Of a stretch of 42,952 nt of DNA, positions 24,291 through 31,446 are shown in pieces. The notes beneath the pieces are model-generated. The model searched no databases and was not told the origin of the DNA. It saw only the letters and a program-made list of their open reading frames with translations. The translations under genes were made by a program, and so were the position numbers. The stretch is from a virus: positions 1 to 42,952 of the IMG/VR virus record IMGVR_UViG_3300036398_001959; one strand, 5' to 3'. Position 1 is the first letter of the stretch, and the number at the start of each line of letters is the position of its first letter.

Positions 24291-24515
24291 ATGACAATTG
24301 AACAAGAAGAGCAACTTTGGATTTTAGATGCAACAGATAGGTGTGATTCTTGTGCTGCACAAGCATATGTAAAGGTTATGGGCAAGGTAGGAGAACTGCT
24401 ATTCTGTAGCCATCATTACAATAAGATCATGGACAATGCAGTTGGCTATGACAAAATGATGAAGTTTATGATTGAAGTTATTGATGAACGAAAGAGGTTA
24501 GAGCGTGGGGAATAA
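24291..24515 (+). CDS. DUF7455-like zinc protein of actinobacterial type
   Basis: 74 aa. DATDRCDSCAAQAYVKV followed by GELLFCSHHYNK is the DUF7455 pattern (Cys-x2-Cys, then Cys-x-His-His) common in Actinobacteria, where it often sits near sigma-factor genes. The C-terminus is helical and basic. No ribosome site at either ATG; start chosen from the -10 spacing. This is one of the best host indicators in the window. Confidence 0.8.
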   Translation: MTIEQEEQLWILDATDRCDSCAAQAYVKVMGKVGELLFCSHHYNKIMDNAVGYDKMMKFMIEVIDERKRLERGE

Positions 24516-24648
24516 TAAACATCCATTTAATGCTACCCAAATTAAAGACGGTAGAATTGTTAAGTTAAGAAAAGATGGTAGAATTAAGGCTGATCTTGGT
24601 CCATACTATGCCAATCACAATAAAGTAAAACCAAAGAGAGTTGGATAA
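24505..24648 (+). CDS. Small basic protein, 47 aa
   Basis: GTG start overlapping the previous stop with AGAGG upstream. KDGRIVKLRKDGRIKADLGP and a YYANHNKVKPKRVG end give a strongly basic, probably nucleic-acid-contacting peptide; no family recognised. Confidence 0.55.
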   Translation: MGNNKHPFNATQIKDGRIVKLRKDGRIKADLGPYYANHNKVKPKRVG

Positions 24649-24652
24649 GAAT

Positions 24653-25060
24653 ATGTATGAATACTATGTTCGTAAAGTAGACAATGTTGTTGATGGAGAC
24701 ACCATCGATGTTCTTATTGATTTAGGGTTTGATATCTTGTTTCAGTCTCGTGTAAGACTTGCTGGTATTGATACCCCAGAGTCTCGTACAAAAGATCTTG
24801 CTGAAAAGACTCTTGGTCTTGAGTCAAAAGAGTATCTCAAGAAGCACTTAAAGGATGCTAAATCTGTTGTGATTAAGACTGAGAAGATGGACTCATCTGA
24901 GAAGTATGGTCGTATTCTTGGGTGGGTATATGTTAACGGAGATACAGAATCAATCAATGATAAGATGATTAATGATGGCTATGCTTGGGGATATATGGGA
25001 GATACCAAGGTAAAGGATTTTGAGGCACTTAAAAAGGCTAGAGCAAAGTCTGGTAAGTAA
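24653..25060 (+). CDS. Staphylococcal-nuclease-like (SNase) endonuclease
   Basis: 135 aa, Ca2+-dependent nuclease fold. VVDGDTIDVLIDLG opens the OB barrel; RVRLAGIDTPES holds Arg35, Asp40 and Glu43; EKYGRILGWVYV holds Arg87; INDGYAWGYMG closes the domain. Catalytic Arg/Glu/Arg positions are all present. No signal peptide, so it acts in the cytoplasm, perhaps on host DNA for nucleotide salvage. ATG 24653 is chosen over an in-frame TTG at 24641. Confidence 0.9.
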   Translation: MYEYYVRKVDNVVDGDTIDVLIDLGFDILFQSRVRLAGIDTPESRTKDLAEKTLGLESKEYLKKHLKDAKSVVIKTEKMDSSEKYGRILGWVYVNGDTESINDKMINDGYAWGYMGDTKVKDFEALKKARAKSGK

Positions 25061-25314
25061 TGCGACACATACTTTACTTTACTGCTGAGTGGTGCAACCC
25101 ATGTAAGCGTACAAGACCAATTGCAGAAGACTTAGATAGAGACAATGTTATTAAGTTTCAGTTCATTGATGCTGATGACAATGGTGATCTTTGCAGGAAG
25201 TTTGAGATTAAAGCAATCCCAACATTTATTTTAATTGAAGACAACAAAGAACTTCGCCGTATGAATGGTGCCAAAACAAGAGAACAGATTGAGGAATTCA
25301 TTAAAGATGAATAA
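25060..25314 (+). CDS. Thioredoxin-like protein
   Basis: 84 aa with the redox motif WCNPC (11-15), FIDADDN, and the cis-proline segment KAIPTFILIE. Shorter than thioredoxin (about 105 aa), lacking part of the N-terminal strand and helix, like other phage mini-thioredoxins/glutaredoxins. TAATG overlap with the SNase gene. Confidence 0.88.
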   Translation: MRHILYFTAEWCNPCKRTRPIAEDLDRDNVIKFQFIDADDNGDLCRKFEIKAIPTFILIEDNKELRRMNGAKTREQIEEFIKDE

Positions 25315-25633
25315 CGAAGACGCTATTATAGATGATCTAATTCTCCAGGGAGCCCTAGAAGTTGCTGGCATTGATGCTAAGACTGGCGAATTTTTATACT
25401 CAGTTACCCCAAAACTTAAAGAAATAATGCCAGATTTATATGAAGAGCATTTAAACAGTGTTAATCAGGGAATCATGACTCTTTGGGAAAAGGGTTTTGT
25501 TGAGATTGATTTTAATGAAGACAATCCTATCGTTAGATTATCCTTTAAAGCCCACGACATTGTTGAGGTTCAGAGCCTTTCAAAAGACCTACAGTGGGCT
25601 TTAGAAGAGATCAAGCGCCATTTCATGGGGTAA
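25307..25633 (+). CDS. Hypothetical phage protein, 108 aa
   Basis: Starts inside the end of the thioredoxin gene at ATG 25307. Mixed helix/strand protein with LILQGALEVAGIDAKTGEFL and LYEEHLNSVNQGIMTLWEKG; acidic overall. Similar proteins occur in marine phages as I recall, without function; in such phages this kind of protein sits near head genes. Confidence 0.65.
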   Translation: MNNEDAIIDDLILQGALEVAGIDAKTGEFLYSVTPKLKEIMPDLYEEHLNSVNQGIMTLWEKGFVEIDFNEDNPIVRLSFKAHDIVEVQSLSKDLQWALEEIKRHFMG

Positions 25634-25637
25634 ACTC

Positions 25638-25646
25638 TGCTATAAT
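25638..25646 (+). promoter_or_regulatory. Extended -10 promoter
   Basis: TGCTATAAT, 26 bases before ATG 25672, with TTAGGAGGC as ribosome site. No convincing -35. Confidence 0.6.
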
Positions 25647-25671
25647 GAGTTTATAGTCTTAGGAGGCTTGT

Positions 25672-26619
25672 ATGGCAATTGTCGTAGAGGGTAGTTTTGT
25701 TATGGGAATGACCAAAGAGGGAATGATCCATGGCATGGTAGAACATATCATGATCGAGGGCGGGACTCTTGGAACACCTGGATCAGAGTATGCTCTTGAA
25801 TCAATGCCTCCAGAAAATCCTGCAATGGCTGTTAGAATTTACAAAGAAGAAGATGGTAAGTGGGAGCCAACTGCATATAGTATTGGAATGATGTACAAAG
25901 ATGCAGAAGTTATAGATATAAACAATCACTCTATGGAAAGCGAAGAGTCAAGGAATACTGACGAATACGATAATTCAATTGGTAAAGCGTATGATGGTTG
26001 TGGGTGTCCTACCTGTAAAGAGTTAGATGTTAACTGTGAGAACTGTCCAGTTTGTCAATCAAATGAAGTGAAATCAGAGTGCTGCCCTGAAGAAGTAACA
26101 AAGCAAGCACCTTGCTGGGATGGATATGTTCAGCGTGGTATGAAGCCAGGAGCAAATGGAAGACCAGTTCCTAACTGTGTTCCTGCTGCAAAGGCAGACG
26201 ATCTCTGGGAAGATGATGACACAGTAGTTTACGAAACAGATTCTGTTGAAAAATCAGAAGGATACTCTCCACCTGCAGGTGCAAGATCAGCAGCAAGAAA
26301 AGCAATTAAGTTTAAAGAAGATGGCAAGGCTACTGGCGCAGGTACAGCAGTAGGTTGGACTCGTGCAGGACAACTTGCAAGAGGAGAAACACTTTCTCTT
26401 AGTACAGTTAAAAGAATGTATTCTTATTTTTCTCGTCACGAAGTTGATAAAAAGGGTAAAGACTGGGCAAACCAAGCAAACCCATCTAATGGATATATCA
26501 TGTGGCTTGCGTGGGGTGGAGATGCAGGATTCTCTTGGTCACGAGGTATTGTAGAACGTGAGAAAAAGAAAACAGATACTACTTGGGTAGGAAGCGCATT
26601 TAGTTTTAGAAAGAAATAA
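25672..26619 (+). CDS. Putative head-associated protein with Cys-rich insert
   Basis: 315 aa. The C-terminal domain (about 200-315) carries PPAGARSAARKAIKFKEDGK, GTAVGWTRAGQLARGE, LSLSTVKRMYSYFSRHEVDK and WLAWGGDAGFSWSRG, the pattern of a small domain found at the ends of many phage head proteins and proteases. PCWDGYVQRGMKPGANG with NCVPA (about 142-165) is another segment often seen in such proteins. The middle has a dense cysteine block (CGCPTCKELD, CENCPVC, CCPEE; about 110-137) suggesting zinc or Fe-S binding. Role in the virion is inferred. Confidence 0.6.
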   Translation: MAIVVEGSFVMGMTKEGMIHGMVEHIMIEGGTLGTPGSEYALESMPPENPAMAVRIYKEEDGKWEPTAYSIGMMYKDAEVIDINNHSMESEESRNTDEYDNSIGKAYDGCGCPTCKELDVNCENCPVCQSNEVKSECCPEEVTKQAPCWDGYVQRGMKPGANGRPVPNCVPAAKADDLWEDDDTVVYETDSVEKSEGYSPPAGARSAARKAIKFKEDGKATGAGTAVGWTRAGQLARGETLSLSTVKRMYSYFSRHEVDKKGKDWANQANPSNGYIMWLAWGGDAGFSWSRGIVEREKKKTDTTWVGSAFSFRKK

Positions 26620-26620
26620 G

Positions 26621-27043
26621 ATGATGTACTTGTTGGCAGTGCCCTTGACATTGTTTGCCTTTTGGTCTATAATTGTTGTAATAAAGAAAATTAATAGACG
26701 CAGACACTCTTATGTAATATATCGTCAAAGTGATATACATAAAATGTTAAAATATTTCTTTTCTTTAGATATACAAAATACTCCCAAATCCAGTTCGCAG
26801 TTGACAAAGCGACTAGAAAAGGATATGATTAGAGTAATTGTTATGGGTTCTCAGGCATACTGGGTCTCTAACAATACCTTCTATGTTGCAGATGCTTTTG
26901 ATGGAGAGGTAATTACCGAAACAGCAAGGCCAGTAGATGTACAAAGTATGTCTAAATTAGATGTAGAAAAAATGCTATCTATACTAGATAGTTTAAATAG
27001 TGGACAGGGAAACGATGATAGTAGCAGTACAAGGAACGAATGA
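26621..27043 (+). CDS. Single-pass membrane protein, 140 aa
   Basis: An N-terminal membrane helix (MYLLAVPLTLFAFWSIIVVI) followed by a basic stop (KKINRRRHS) and a cytoplasmic domain of about 110 residues with IRVIVMGSQAYWVSNNTFYV, ending in a Ser/Asn/Asp tail. Function unknown; gene pairs with the following gene, which overlaps it. Confidence 0.7.
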   Translation: MMYLLAVPLTLFAFWSIIVVIKKINRRRHSYVIYRQSDIHKMLKYFFSLDIQNTPKSSSQLTKRLEKDMIRVIVMGSQAYWVSNNTFYVADAFDGEVITETARPVDVQSMSKLDVEKMLSILDSLNSGQGNDDSSSTRNE

Positions 27044-27365
27044 TTTTGATGATTACAACATCTTTATTCGTGCTATGGGTGTGGCTCTATCTGGCATGCC
27101 AGAAGAAGATAAAGAGTTCGTAATATACTCTGCTGGACCTGTTAAGATTAACGCTTTTGTTTCAGAGTTTTCAAATCTATCTGAGCGTGGAATGAAAGCC
27201 AGGGGTCGTAAGATTAAGTTTTATAAAGTTGCTAATGTTTGGTTAGAAGAAAATATAAACCAAGTTAATTACTTTGCATTTCTTAGCAGACCAAAGCAAC
27301 CAAATTCAAAACTTGTTGATTTTGCTGAAAAAAACAATATTGAAGTAGGAATTTTTCGTTACTAA
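27015..27365 (+). CDS. Conserved phage protein, 116 aa, Rossmann-like
   Basis: MIVAVQGTNDFDDYNIFIRA starts with a strand-loop (VxGTxDF) and helix that resembles SLOG/YspA-type nucleotide-binding folds; YSAGPVKINAFVSEF and NYFAFLSRPKQPNSKLVDFA follow. ATG 27015 has AGGGAA upstream and is preferred over GTG 27000. SLOG-like assignment is tentative. It overlaps the membrane-protein gene by 29 bases. Confidence 0.65.
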   Translation: MIVAVQGTNDFDDYNIFIRAMGVALSGMPEEDKEFVIYSAGPVKINAFVSEFSNLSERGMKARGRKIKFYKVANVWLEENINQVNYFAFLSRPKQPNSKLVDFAEKNNIEVGIFRY

Positions 27366-27381
27366 TTAAAGGAATAAACAA

Positions 27382-27591
27382 ATGATTATCAATGATTTAA
27401 ACACAATGGAAAAGTTAGTAGCGTCTAATCGCTCTTTAGTTTGGGTTGGATGGGATGTTGCAGAGCGCAAGAAAACAGACATGGGCAGAACTGCTGTCAA
27501 TGGTGTTAGGGTCAAAGATCAGTGGTACACACAAAAGGTATTCAAACTAGATCGAAACGGCTGGGATATTCCAAATAGATACAAGGTGTAA
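27382..27591 (+). CDS. Small conserved protein, 69 aa
   Basis: AAAGGAATAAACAAATG start. Contains SLVWVGWDVAERKKTDMGRT and WYTQKVFKLDRNGWDIP, which look like a compact beta-rich domain. No family recognised; next gene (WhiB) begins 3 bases after its stop. Confidence 0.65.
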   Translation: MIINDLNTMEKLVASNRSLVWVGWDVAERKKTDMGRTAVNGVRVKDQWYTQKVFKLDRNGWDIPNRYKV

Positions 27592-27593
27592 AC

Positions 27594-27875
27594 ATGAACC
27601 AGCACATTTGGAAAGACAACGCCTCATGTTCTGGATTTGAAACTAATTTATTTTTTGATAAATATGAAGATGATCCAACACTAAGAATAGCCGTAGACTC
27701 TATCTGCGCCTCATGCCCAGTAGCAAAAAAATGCTTTGCTAATGGTGTATCTGGTAAAGAGTGGGGAGTTTGGGGTGGAGTTTATATAGAGTCTGGAGAA
27801 ATATCCAGAGAGTTTAATAATCATAAAAGCAAGAGTGATTGGGCATATACATGGCAAATGTTAACGATGGACTAA
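27594..27875 (+). CDS. WhiB-like Fe-S transcription regulator
   Basis: 93 aa. Four cluster cysteines Cys12, Cys38, Cys41, Cys47 in the Wbl pattern C-xn-C-x2-C-x5-C (ICASCPVAKKC), followed by the GVWGG turn (58-62). Wbl proteins are confined to Actinobacteria and their phages. The basic C-terminal tail usual in host WhiB is short here (NNHKSKSDW). Likely alters host sigma-factor-dependent transcription, as described for mycobacteriophage WhiB proteins. Confidence 0.92.
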   Translation: MNQHIWKDNASCSGFETNLFFDKYEDDPTLRIAVDSICASCPVAKKCFANGVSGKEWGVWGGVYIESGEISREFNNHKSKSDWAYTWQMLTMD

Positions 27876-28036
27876 GAGAACTAAAACTGTTTCCAGTGTT
27901 TGATAATTCTATTACACTTATAGTTAAAACTAAGTCCCCAGAAAAATGGCTGTTAATTGATAGAGAGACTGGTCAAATATTTCAGGGGAGTGACAAGGGG
28001 CACTGGGATAGATTAGATCCAGTGATAAAAGACTGA
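27851..28036 (+). CDS. Small protein of the KW-x3-DRETGQ type (copy 2)
   Basis: 61 aa, overlapping the WhiB gene. KWLLIDRETGQIFQGSDK and RLDPVIKD match the product of 7289-7471. ATG 27851 is preferred to an upstream in-frame start. Confidence 0.7.
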   Translation: MANVNDGLRELKLFPVFDNSITLIVKTKSPEKWLLIDRETGQIFQGSDKGHWDRLDPVIKD

Positions 28037-28266
28037 TGTATACAGATGCTATGCGTAAGGCTTTCCACGCTGTAAGGCCACCTAAAGGCTTTTCAGTTCA
28101 ACTTATTGACAATGATTCATTTCTTACTGTAAAATTAGATGAAAAGCATTTTGCTAAAATGGTTCATGATGAAAAGATTCAAGCATTGCAGTATGTAGTT
28201 AATCTTAAAAAAGCATTAGAGATGGAAGGCGCAATCGTGCTGGTTACTAGAGAGGCTCTTAAATGA
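28036..28266 (+). CDS. Hypothetical protein, 76 aa
   Basis: TGATG overlap with the previous gene. GFSVQLIDNDSFLTVKLDEK is a beta hairpin and the C-terminal half is helical (LQYVVNLKKALEMEGAIVLV). Unrecognised. Confidence 0.65.
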   Translation: MYTDAMRKAFHAVRPPKGFSVQLIDNDSFLTVKLDEKHFAKMVHDEKIQALQYVVNLKKALEMEGAIVLVTREALK

Positions 28267-28682
28267 TAAGCAATATTATCATTATATCTTTGTCTACTCT
28301 TTGTGTTGCTTTTGCTATCTCATATTTTTTAATTTCTAAAAAGTTAACGCTGATGGCACAGGAATATGCAACCCTATACATAGATCAAATTGCTCTAGAG
28401 AAGTTTGTTGAGTCTATGAATTTAGATAGCATGAGCGATCAAGAAGTTCATAAGGAAAACTTTATAAAGTTTTTATCTGATTCTAGAGACTGGGCTTTTG
28501 AATATATAGAAGATGTTCAGTCTGGTTTAATTAAGTTTGTTGATGATATTAAGCCAGAAATAGAATACTTTAAAGAGTATGGCGATATAGTATCTATGCA
28601 TCCAAACTACTATTCAATGAAAAAGATTACAGAGTCGTATGATGATTTGATAAAGTTGTTACCAAAGGATGATACAGTTTAA
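28263..28682 (+). CDS. Membrane-anchored coiled protein, 139 aa
   Basis: N-terminal membrane helix (IIIISLSTLCVAFAISYFLI) followed by a long helical, acidic domain (LDSMSDQEVHKENFIKFL, EYIEDVQSGLIKFVDD). The shape recalls an inner-membrane spanin or anchor, but there is no outer membrane in actinobacteria and no family match. ATGA overlap on the 5' side. Confidence 0.65.
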   Translation: MISNIIIISLSTLCVAFAISYFLISKKLTLMAQEYATLYIDQIALEKFVESMNLDSMSDQEVHKENFIKFLSDSRDWAFEYIEDVQSGLIKFVDDIKPEIEYFKEYGDIVSMHPNYYSMKKITESYDDLIKLLPKDDTV

Positions 28683-29525
28683 ATGAAGATTGTGATGTTC
28701 TGTGGCTTAGAAAGAACACAAGAAGGTATTGAAAATAACTTCGATGGTCTTCTATATACCTACAATTATCACTCAATAGACCCTTTTGTATACATATCAA
28801 AACATTTTAACTTAGATTCAGATTTAAGATATTTTGTTGCAATAAGATCACACATAATGTCTCCTCAGTATATTTTTAAAATTTTAAGATCCTTTTATCA
28901 TTTAAAAGATGTAAGTGGTAACAGAATCATGATGTCATCTTTTGATAATATAAATGTTAAAACAGAAAAGCCAGTATCAGTTTGCATTAATTTAATTTCT
29001 GGTTCTATAGATATAGAGCAACAAGCATTTGGAGGAACTATAGGAAATGTTGATGATCTATCTTCACCTATAGAAAGATCACAAAATCTGATTAAATTTA
29101 TCAAAGAGTTTAATCATGTAAATGAAAAACATTTTAAAAACTTTTTTCATTTAAATTTATACGTAACAACAACAAATAAATATGTATTTGAAGAAGCAAA
29201 TAAAAAAAACAACAAAATGATAATTGAGTATGTAGATTATGCTACTAAAAAGTTTGACATAACTAATCCTGAAAATGTTATGGTTACCTTTGGACCAGTA
29301 ATTAGAGATACACAAGAAGAGTTAGATAGTATGGATAAAACACTTGGTGTAGGAATCAAGCACAATTCTGTATTCTGTACCCCAAGTCAATTGATAGAGA
29401 TGCTAGATAGACTGGAGCAAGAGGGAATTCAAGAAGTACTTTTTTGGTCATTAAGACAAGAAGACCACATGAATATGCTTGATTTTGTAAAACAATATAA
29501 TGGAAATAAAGAGCAAGACAAATGA
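28683..29525 (+). CDS. Mini luciferase-like monooxygenase (LLM/SsuD family), copy 1
   Basis: 280 aa. FDGLLYTYNYHSIDPFVYI, then RYFVAIRSHIMSPQYIFKIL and NLISGSIDIEQQAFGG parallel the SsuD blocks GYTGVLIPT, LVALRPSVTSPTVAARQ and NLVTGSDPQELAGDG. IERSQNLIKFIKEF corresponds to SERYEASAEF. The C-terminal SQLIEMLDRLEQEGIQEVLFW matches the final beta-alpha unit. Predicted TIM-barrel FMN-dependent oxidoreductase, about 100 residues shorter than SsuD. Paralogous to the next gene and to 37033-37809. Substrate unknown, and active-site residues cannot be confirmed by eye. Confidence 0.65.
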   Translation: MKIVMFCGLERTQEGIENNFDGLLYTYNYHSIDPFVYISKHFNLDSDLRYFVAIRSHIMSPQYIFKILRSFYHLKDVSGNRIMMSSFDNINVKTEKPVSVCINLISGSIDIEQQAFGGTIGNVDDLSSPIERSQNLIKFIKEFNHVNEKHFKNFFHLNLYVTTTNKYVFEEANKKNNKMIIEYVDYATKKFDITNPENVMVTFGPVIRDTQEELDSMDKTLGVGIKHNSVFCTPSQLIEMLDRLEQEGIQEVLFWSLRQEDHMNMLDFVKQYNGNKEQDK

Positions 29526-30232
29526 TCTTTTATATTTTTACATCAGATTTTAAACTTATAAAACAACTAGATAAATTTGGTGTTGATGGAGTATTGCATA
29601 CATACAATGCCTATCATCCAAGTCCTTTGATAACAATAGTAAAAGAGTTAGAAGACACAAAAATAAAACATATGATGGCAATTAGGCCTTATACAATATC
29701 TCCACAACTTCTTTCTCAAATAGGTAGAACATTTGATTATATTTATCGCCGTAATATTTTTCAGGTAAACCTTATTTCTGGATGGATAAAAGAAAACGAA
29801 AAAAACGCTGGTGGTATAGTTGGTTTAGTAAATGACGATTCATCAAAAGAAGATAAATCAAACTATCTTGTAGAATATTTAGATTCTTTAGAAAGTTTAG
29901 AAATGAAAAATTTAGACTATTATGTATCAGTTACTAATCAATTTACATTTAATGCAGCAATAAAACATAATAGCAAAATGATAATAGACTATAAACATTT
30001 TGAAGAAGACAGATATAACATTGAAGGTAAAAGAGTTATGATAATGCTAAGTCCAAATAAAAATGATGGAACTTTAAAGACATACGAAGAACTTTTAAAT
30101 AATGTTAAAATTTTAGATTCTAGTGGAATTCAAGAGGTTATATTTCCTGGAGGGGATCAGTTAGAACTTGATAGAGTTTTAGAGTTCATAAAAAAATATA
30201 AAGGTCTGTCAGAGCAGGCTGTGGTAGAATAG
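29522..30232 (+). CDS. Mini luciferase-like monooxygenase (LLM/SsuD family), copy 2
   Basis: 236 aa, ATGA overlap with copy 1. HMMAIRPYTISPQLLSQIGR and QVNLISGWIKENEKNAGG are the same core blocks; SNYLVEYLDSL and GIQEVIFPGGDQLELDRVL follow. The shortest of the three copies. FMN-binding TIM barrel predicted; the tandem arrangement suggests a heterodimer, as in LuxA/LuxB, which is inference. Confidence 0.65.
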   Translation: MIFYIFTSDFKLIKQLDKFGVDGVLHTYNAYHPSPLITIVKELEDTKIKHMMAIRPYTISPQLLSQIGRTFDYIYRRNIFQVNLISGWIKENEKNAGGIVGLVNDDSSKEDKSNYLVEYLDSLESLEMKNLDYYVSVTNQFTFNAAIKHNSKMIIDYKHFEEDRYNIEGKRVMIMLSPNKNDGTLKTYEELLNNVKILDSSGIQEVIFPGGDQLELDRVLEFIKKYKGLSEQAVVE

Positions 30233-30236
30233 ATAA

Positions 30237-30395
30237 ATGAAGGAAATTATTTTATCAACACTAACAGGTTTTGGGTGCGGTGTCGTGTTCGCAGCATTCA
30301 AATTGCCAGTACCAGCACCACCAGTTTTTGCAGGAGTTGCAGGAATTATTGGTTTATGGATTGGCTTTACATTATTAACACGAGTTATATCCTAG
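30237..30395 (+). CDS. XapX/DUF1427-type small membrane protein
   Basis: 52 aa. MKEIILSTLTGFGCGVVFAA, then KLPVPAPPVFAGVAGIIGLW is the XapX (DUF1427) signature, with a P-x-P-A-P-P turn between two membrane helices. Starts 4 bases after the upstream stop. XapX proteins are bacterial membrane proteins of unknown role; a holin-like use in phage is possible. Confidence 0.75.
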   Translation: MKEIILSTLTGFGCGVVFAAFKLPVPAPPVFAGVAGIIGLWIGFTLLTRVIS

Positions 30396-30405
30396 GAGGA
30401 ATAAA

Positions 30406-30684
30406 ATGAATACAGAACAACTAAAGGCACTACTAGCATCATATGGTCGCTCAGTTCTTGCATCAGGACTGGCACTATACATGGCAGGAGTAACAGATCC
30501 AAAGGATCTATGGGCAGCACTAGTGGCTGCGCTTGCTCCAGTAGCAATCAGAGCAATCAACCCTAATGATAAGGCATTTGGTGTATTGCCAGATGCTGCA
30601 ACAGTTGATAAGGCTCTTAAGGCTGCTAAGGCACCTGTAAAGAAGAAGGCAGTAGCAAAGAAGACTGCTGCAAAGAAGAAGTAA
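30406..30684 (+). CDS. Membrane protein with Lys/Ala tail, 92 aa
   Basis: AGGAGGA start. One or two hydrophobic Ala-rich helices (SVLASGLALYMAGV, AALVAALAPVAIRAI) and NPNDKAFGVLPDA, then a histone H1-like tail of AKKK/AAKKK repeats from residue 67. Phage minor membrane proteins of this form are often annotated as holins. It is the last gene before a strong terminator. Confidence 0.6.
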   Translation: MNTEQLKALLASYGRSVLASGLALYMAGVTDPKDLWAALVAALAPVAIRAINPNDKAFGVLPDAATVDKALKAAKAPVKKKAVAKKTAAKKK

Positions 30685-30696
30685 GTATTTGCTTAC

Positions 30697-30731
30697 GGGG
30701 TCAGTCTAGAAATAGGCTGGCCCCACTTTTT
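30697..30731 (+). terminator. Rho-independent terminator
   Basis: GGGGTCAGTCT pairs with AGGCTGGCCCC (11 bp, with two G-U pairs) around a six-base loop, followed by ACTTTTT. Ends the 25.7-30.7 kb unit. Confidence 0.9.
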
Positions 30732-30732
30732 A

Positions 30733-30741
30733 TGATAGGAT
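30733..30741 (+). promoter_or_regulatory. Possible leaderless -10 before glycosyltransferase
   Basis: TGATAGGAT ends 6 bases before ATG 30748 and fits TGnTAnnnT. AGGA inside it could instead be a ribosome site 7 bases from the ATG, so the case is ambiguous. Confidence 0.35.
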
Positions 30742-30747
30742 ATACAC

Positions 30748-31446
30748 ATGGCTAACTTTGGTTCTTTGTGGATCGGTAATCCACTTAGTAAAGTTGAACA
30801 AACAGCCTTATCTTCTTTTATATTTTATGGGCACTCCTTCACACTATTTGTTTATGATATGGACATGAAAGTTCCAAATGGTGTAATTAAGTCTGATGCT
30901 AATCAGATTATTCCTGAGTCTGAAATTTTCAAGGTACAGAACTCATACGGACCATTTGCAGATATGTTTAGATACAGTATGATCCAGAAAACTGGGCTTA
31001 CATGGACAGACACAGACTCTATCTGCTTAAGATCTGATTGGAACTTTGGAGATTATCTTTTTGGTTTTGAAGAAGATGATAGGCTTGCTAACGGAATACT
31101 CAGGATGCCAAAAGAGTCTGAATTGGTTGATTTTTTAATAAAGAATTCGGTTAAATATGATAAGAGCAAGATTGTTTGGTCAGAGATTGGTCCGTTGCTC
31201 GTAACAAAAGGTGCAAAAAAGTTTAATGTTCTTAAGTATGCTCAGACACCAGATGTATTTTATCCAGTTCATTTCTGGCAATGGAAAAAGATTTGGGATA
31301 AAAAATATTTGCAAGAGGTTCTTGATAAGTGTGAAAATGCACATACTTTGCAGATATGGAATCAGTTTTTAAACAGAGAAGGTATAGATAAGAACAAACT
31401 TCCTAAAGGATCAGCGATTGACTATTTTTATAATAAGTTTTGTTAA
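30748..31446 (+). CDS. Glycosyltransferase, GT32-like with DXD motif
   Basis: 232 aa. FGSLWIGNPLSKVEQTALSS at the N-terminus, SFIFYGHSFTLFVYD, PFADMFRYSMIQKTGLTWTD and the Asp88-x-Asp90 metal/nucleotide-sugar motif (DTDSICLR) match the DXD sugar-binding family of capsule and Gb3-type glycosyltransferases. It overlaps by 4 bases, end to end, with a minus-strand glycosyltransferase gene. It probably adds a hexose to a host or virion glycan. Confidence 0.8.
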   Translation: MANFGSLWIGNPLSKVEQTALSSFIFYGHSFTLFVYDMDMKVPNGVIKSDANQIIPESEIFKVQNSYGPFADMFRYSMIQKTGLTWTDTDSICLRSDWNFGDYLFGFEEDDRLANGILRMPKESELVDFLIKNSVKYDKSKIVWSEIGPLLVTKGAKKFNVLKYAQTPDVFYPVHFWQWKKIWDKKYLQEVLDKCENAHTLQIWNQFLNREGIDKNKLPKGSAIDYFYNKFC

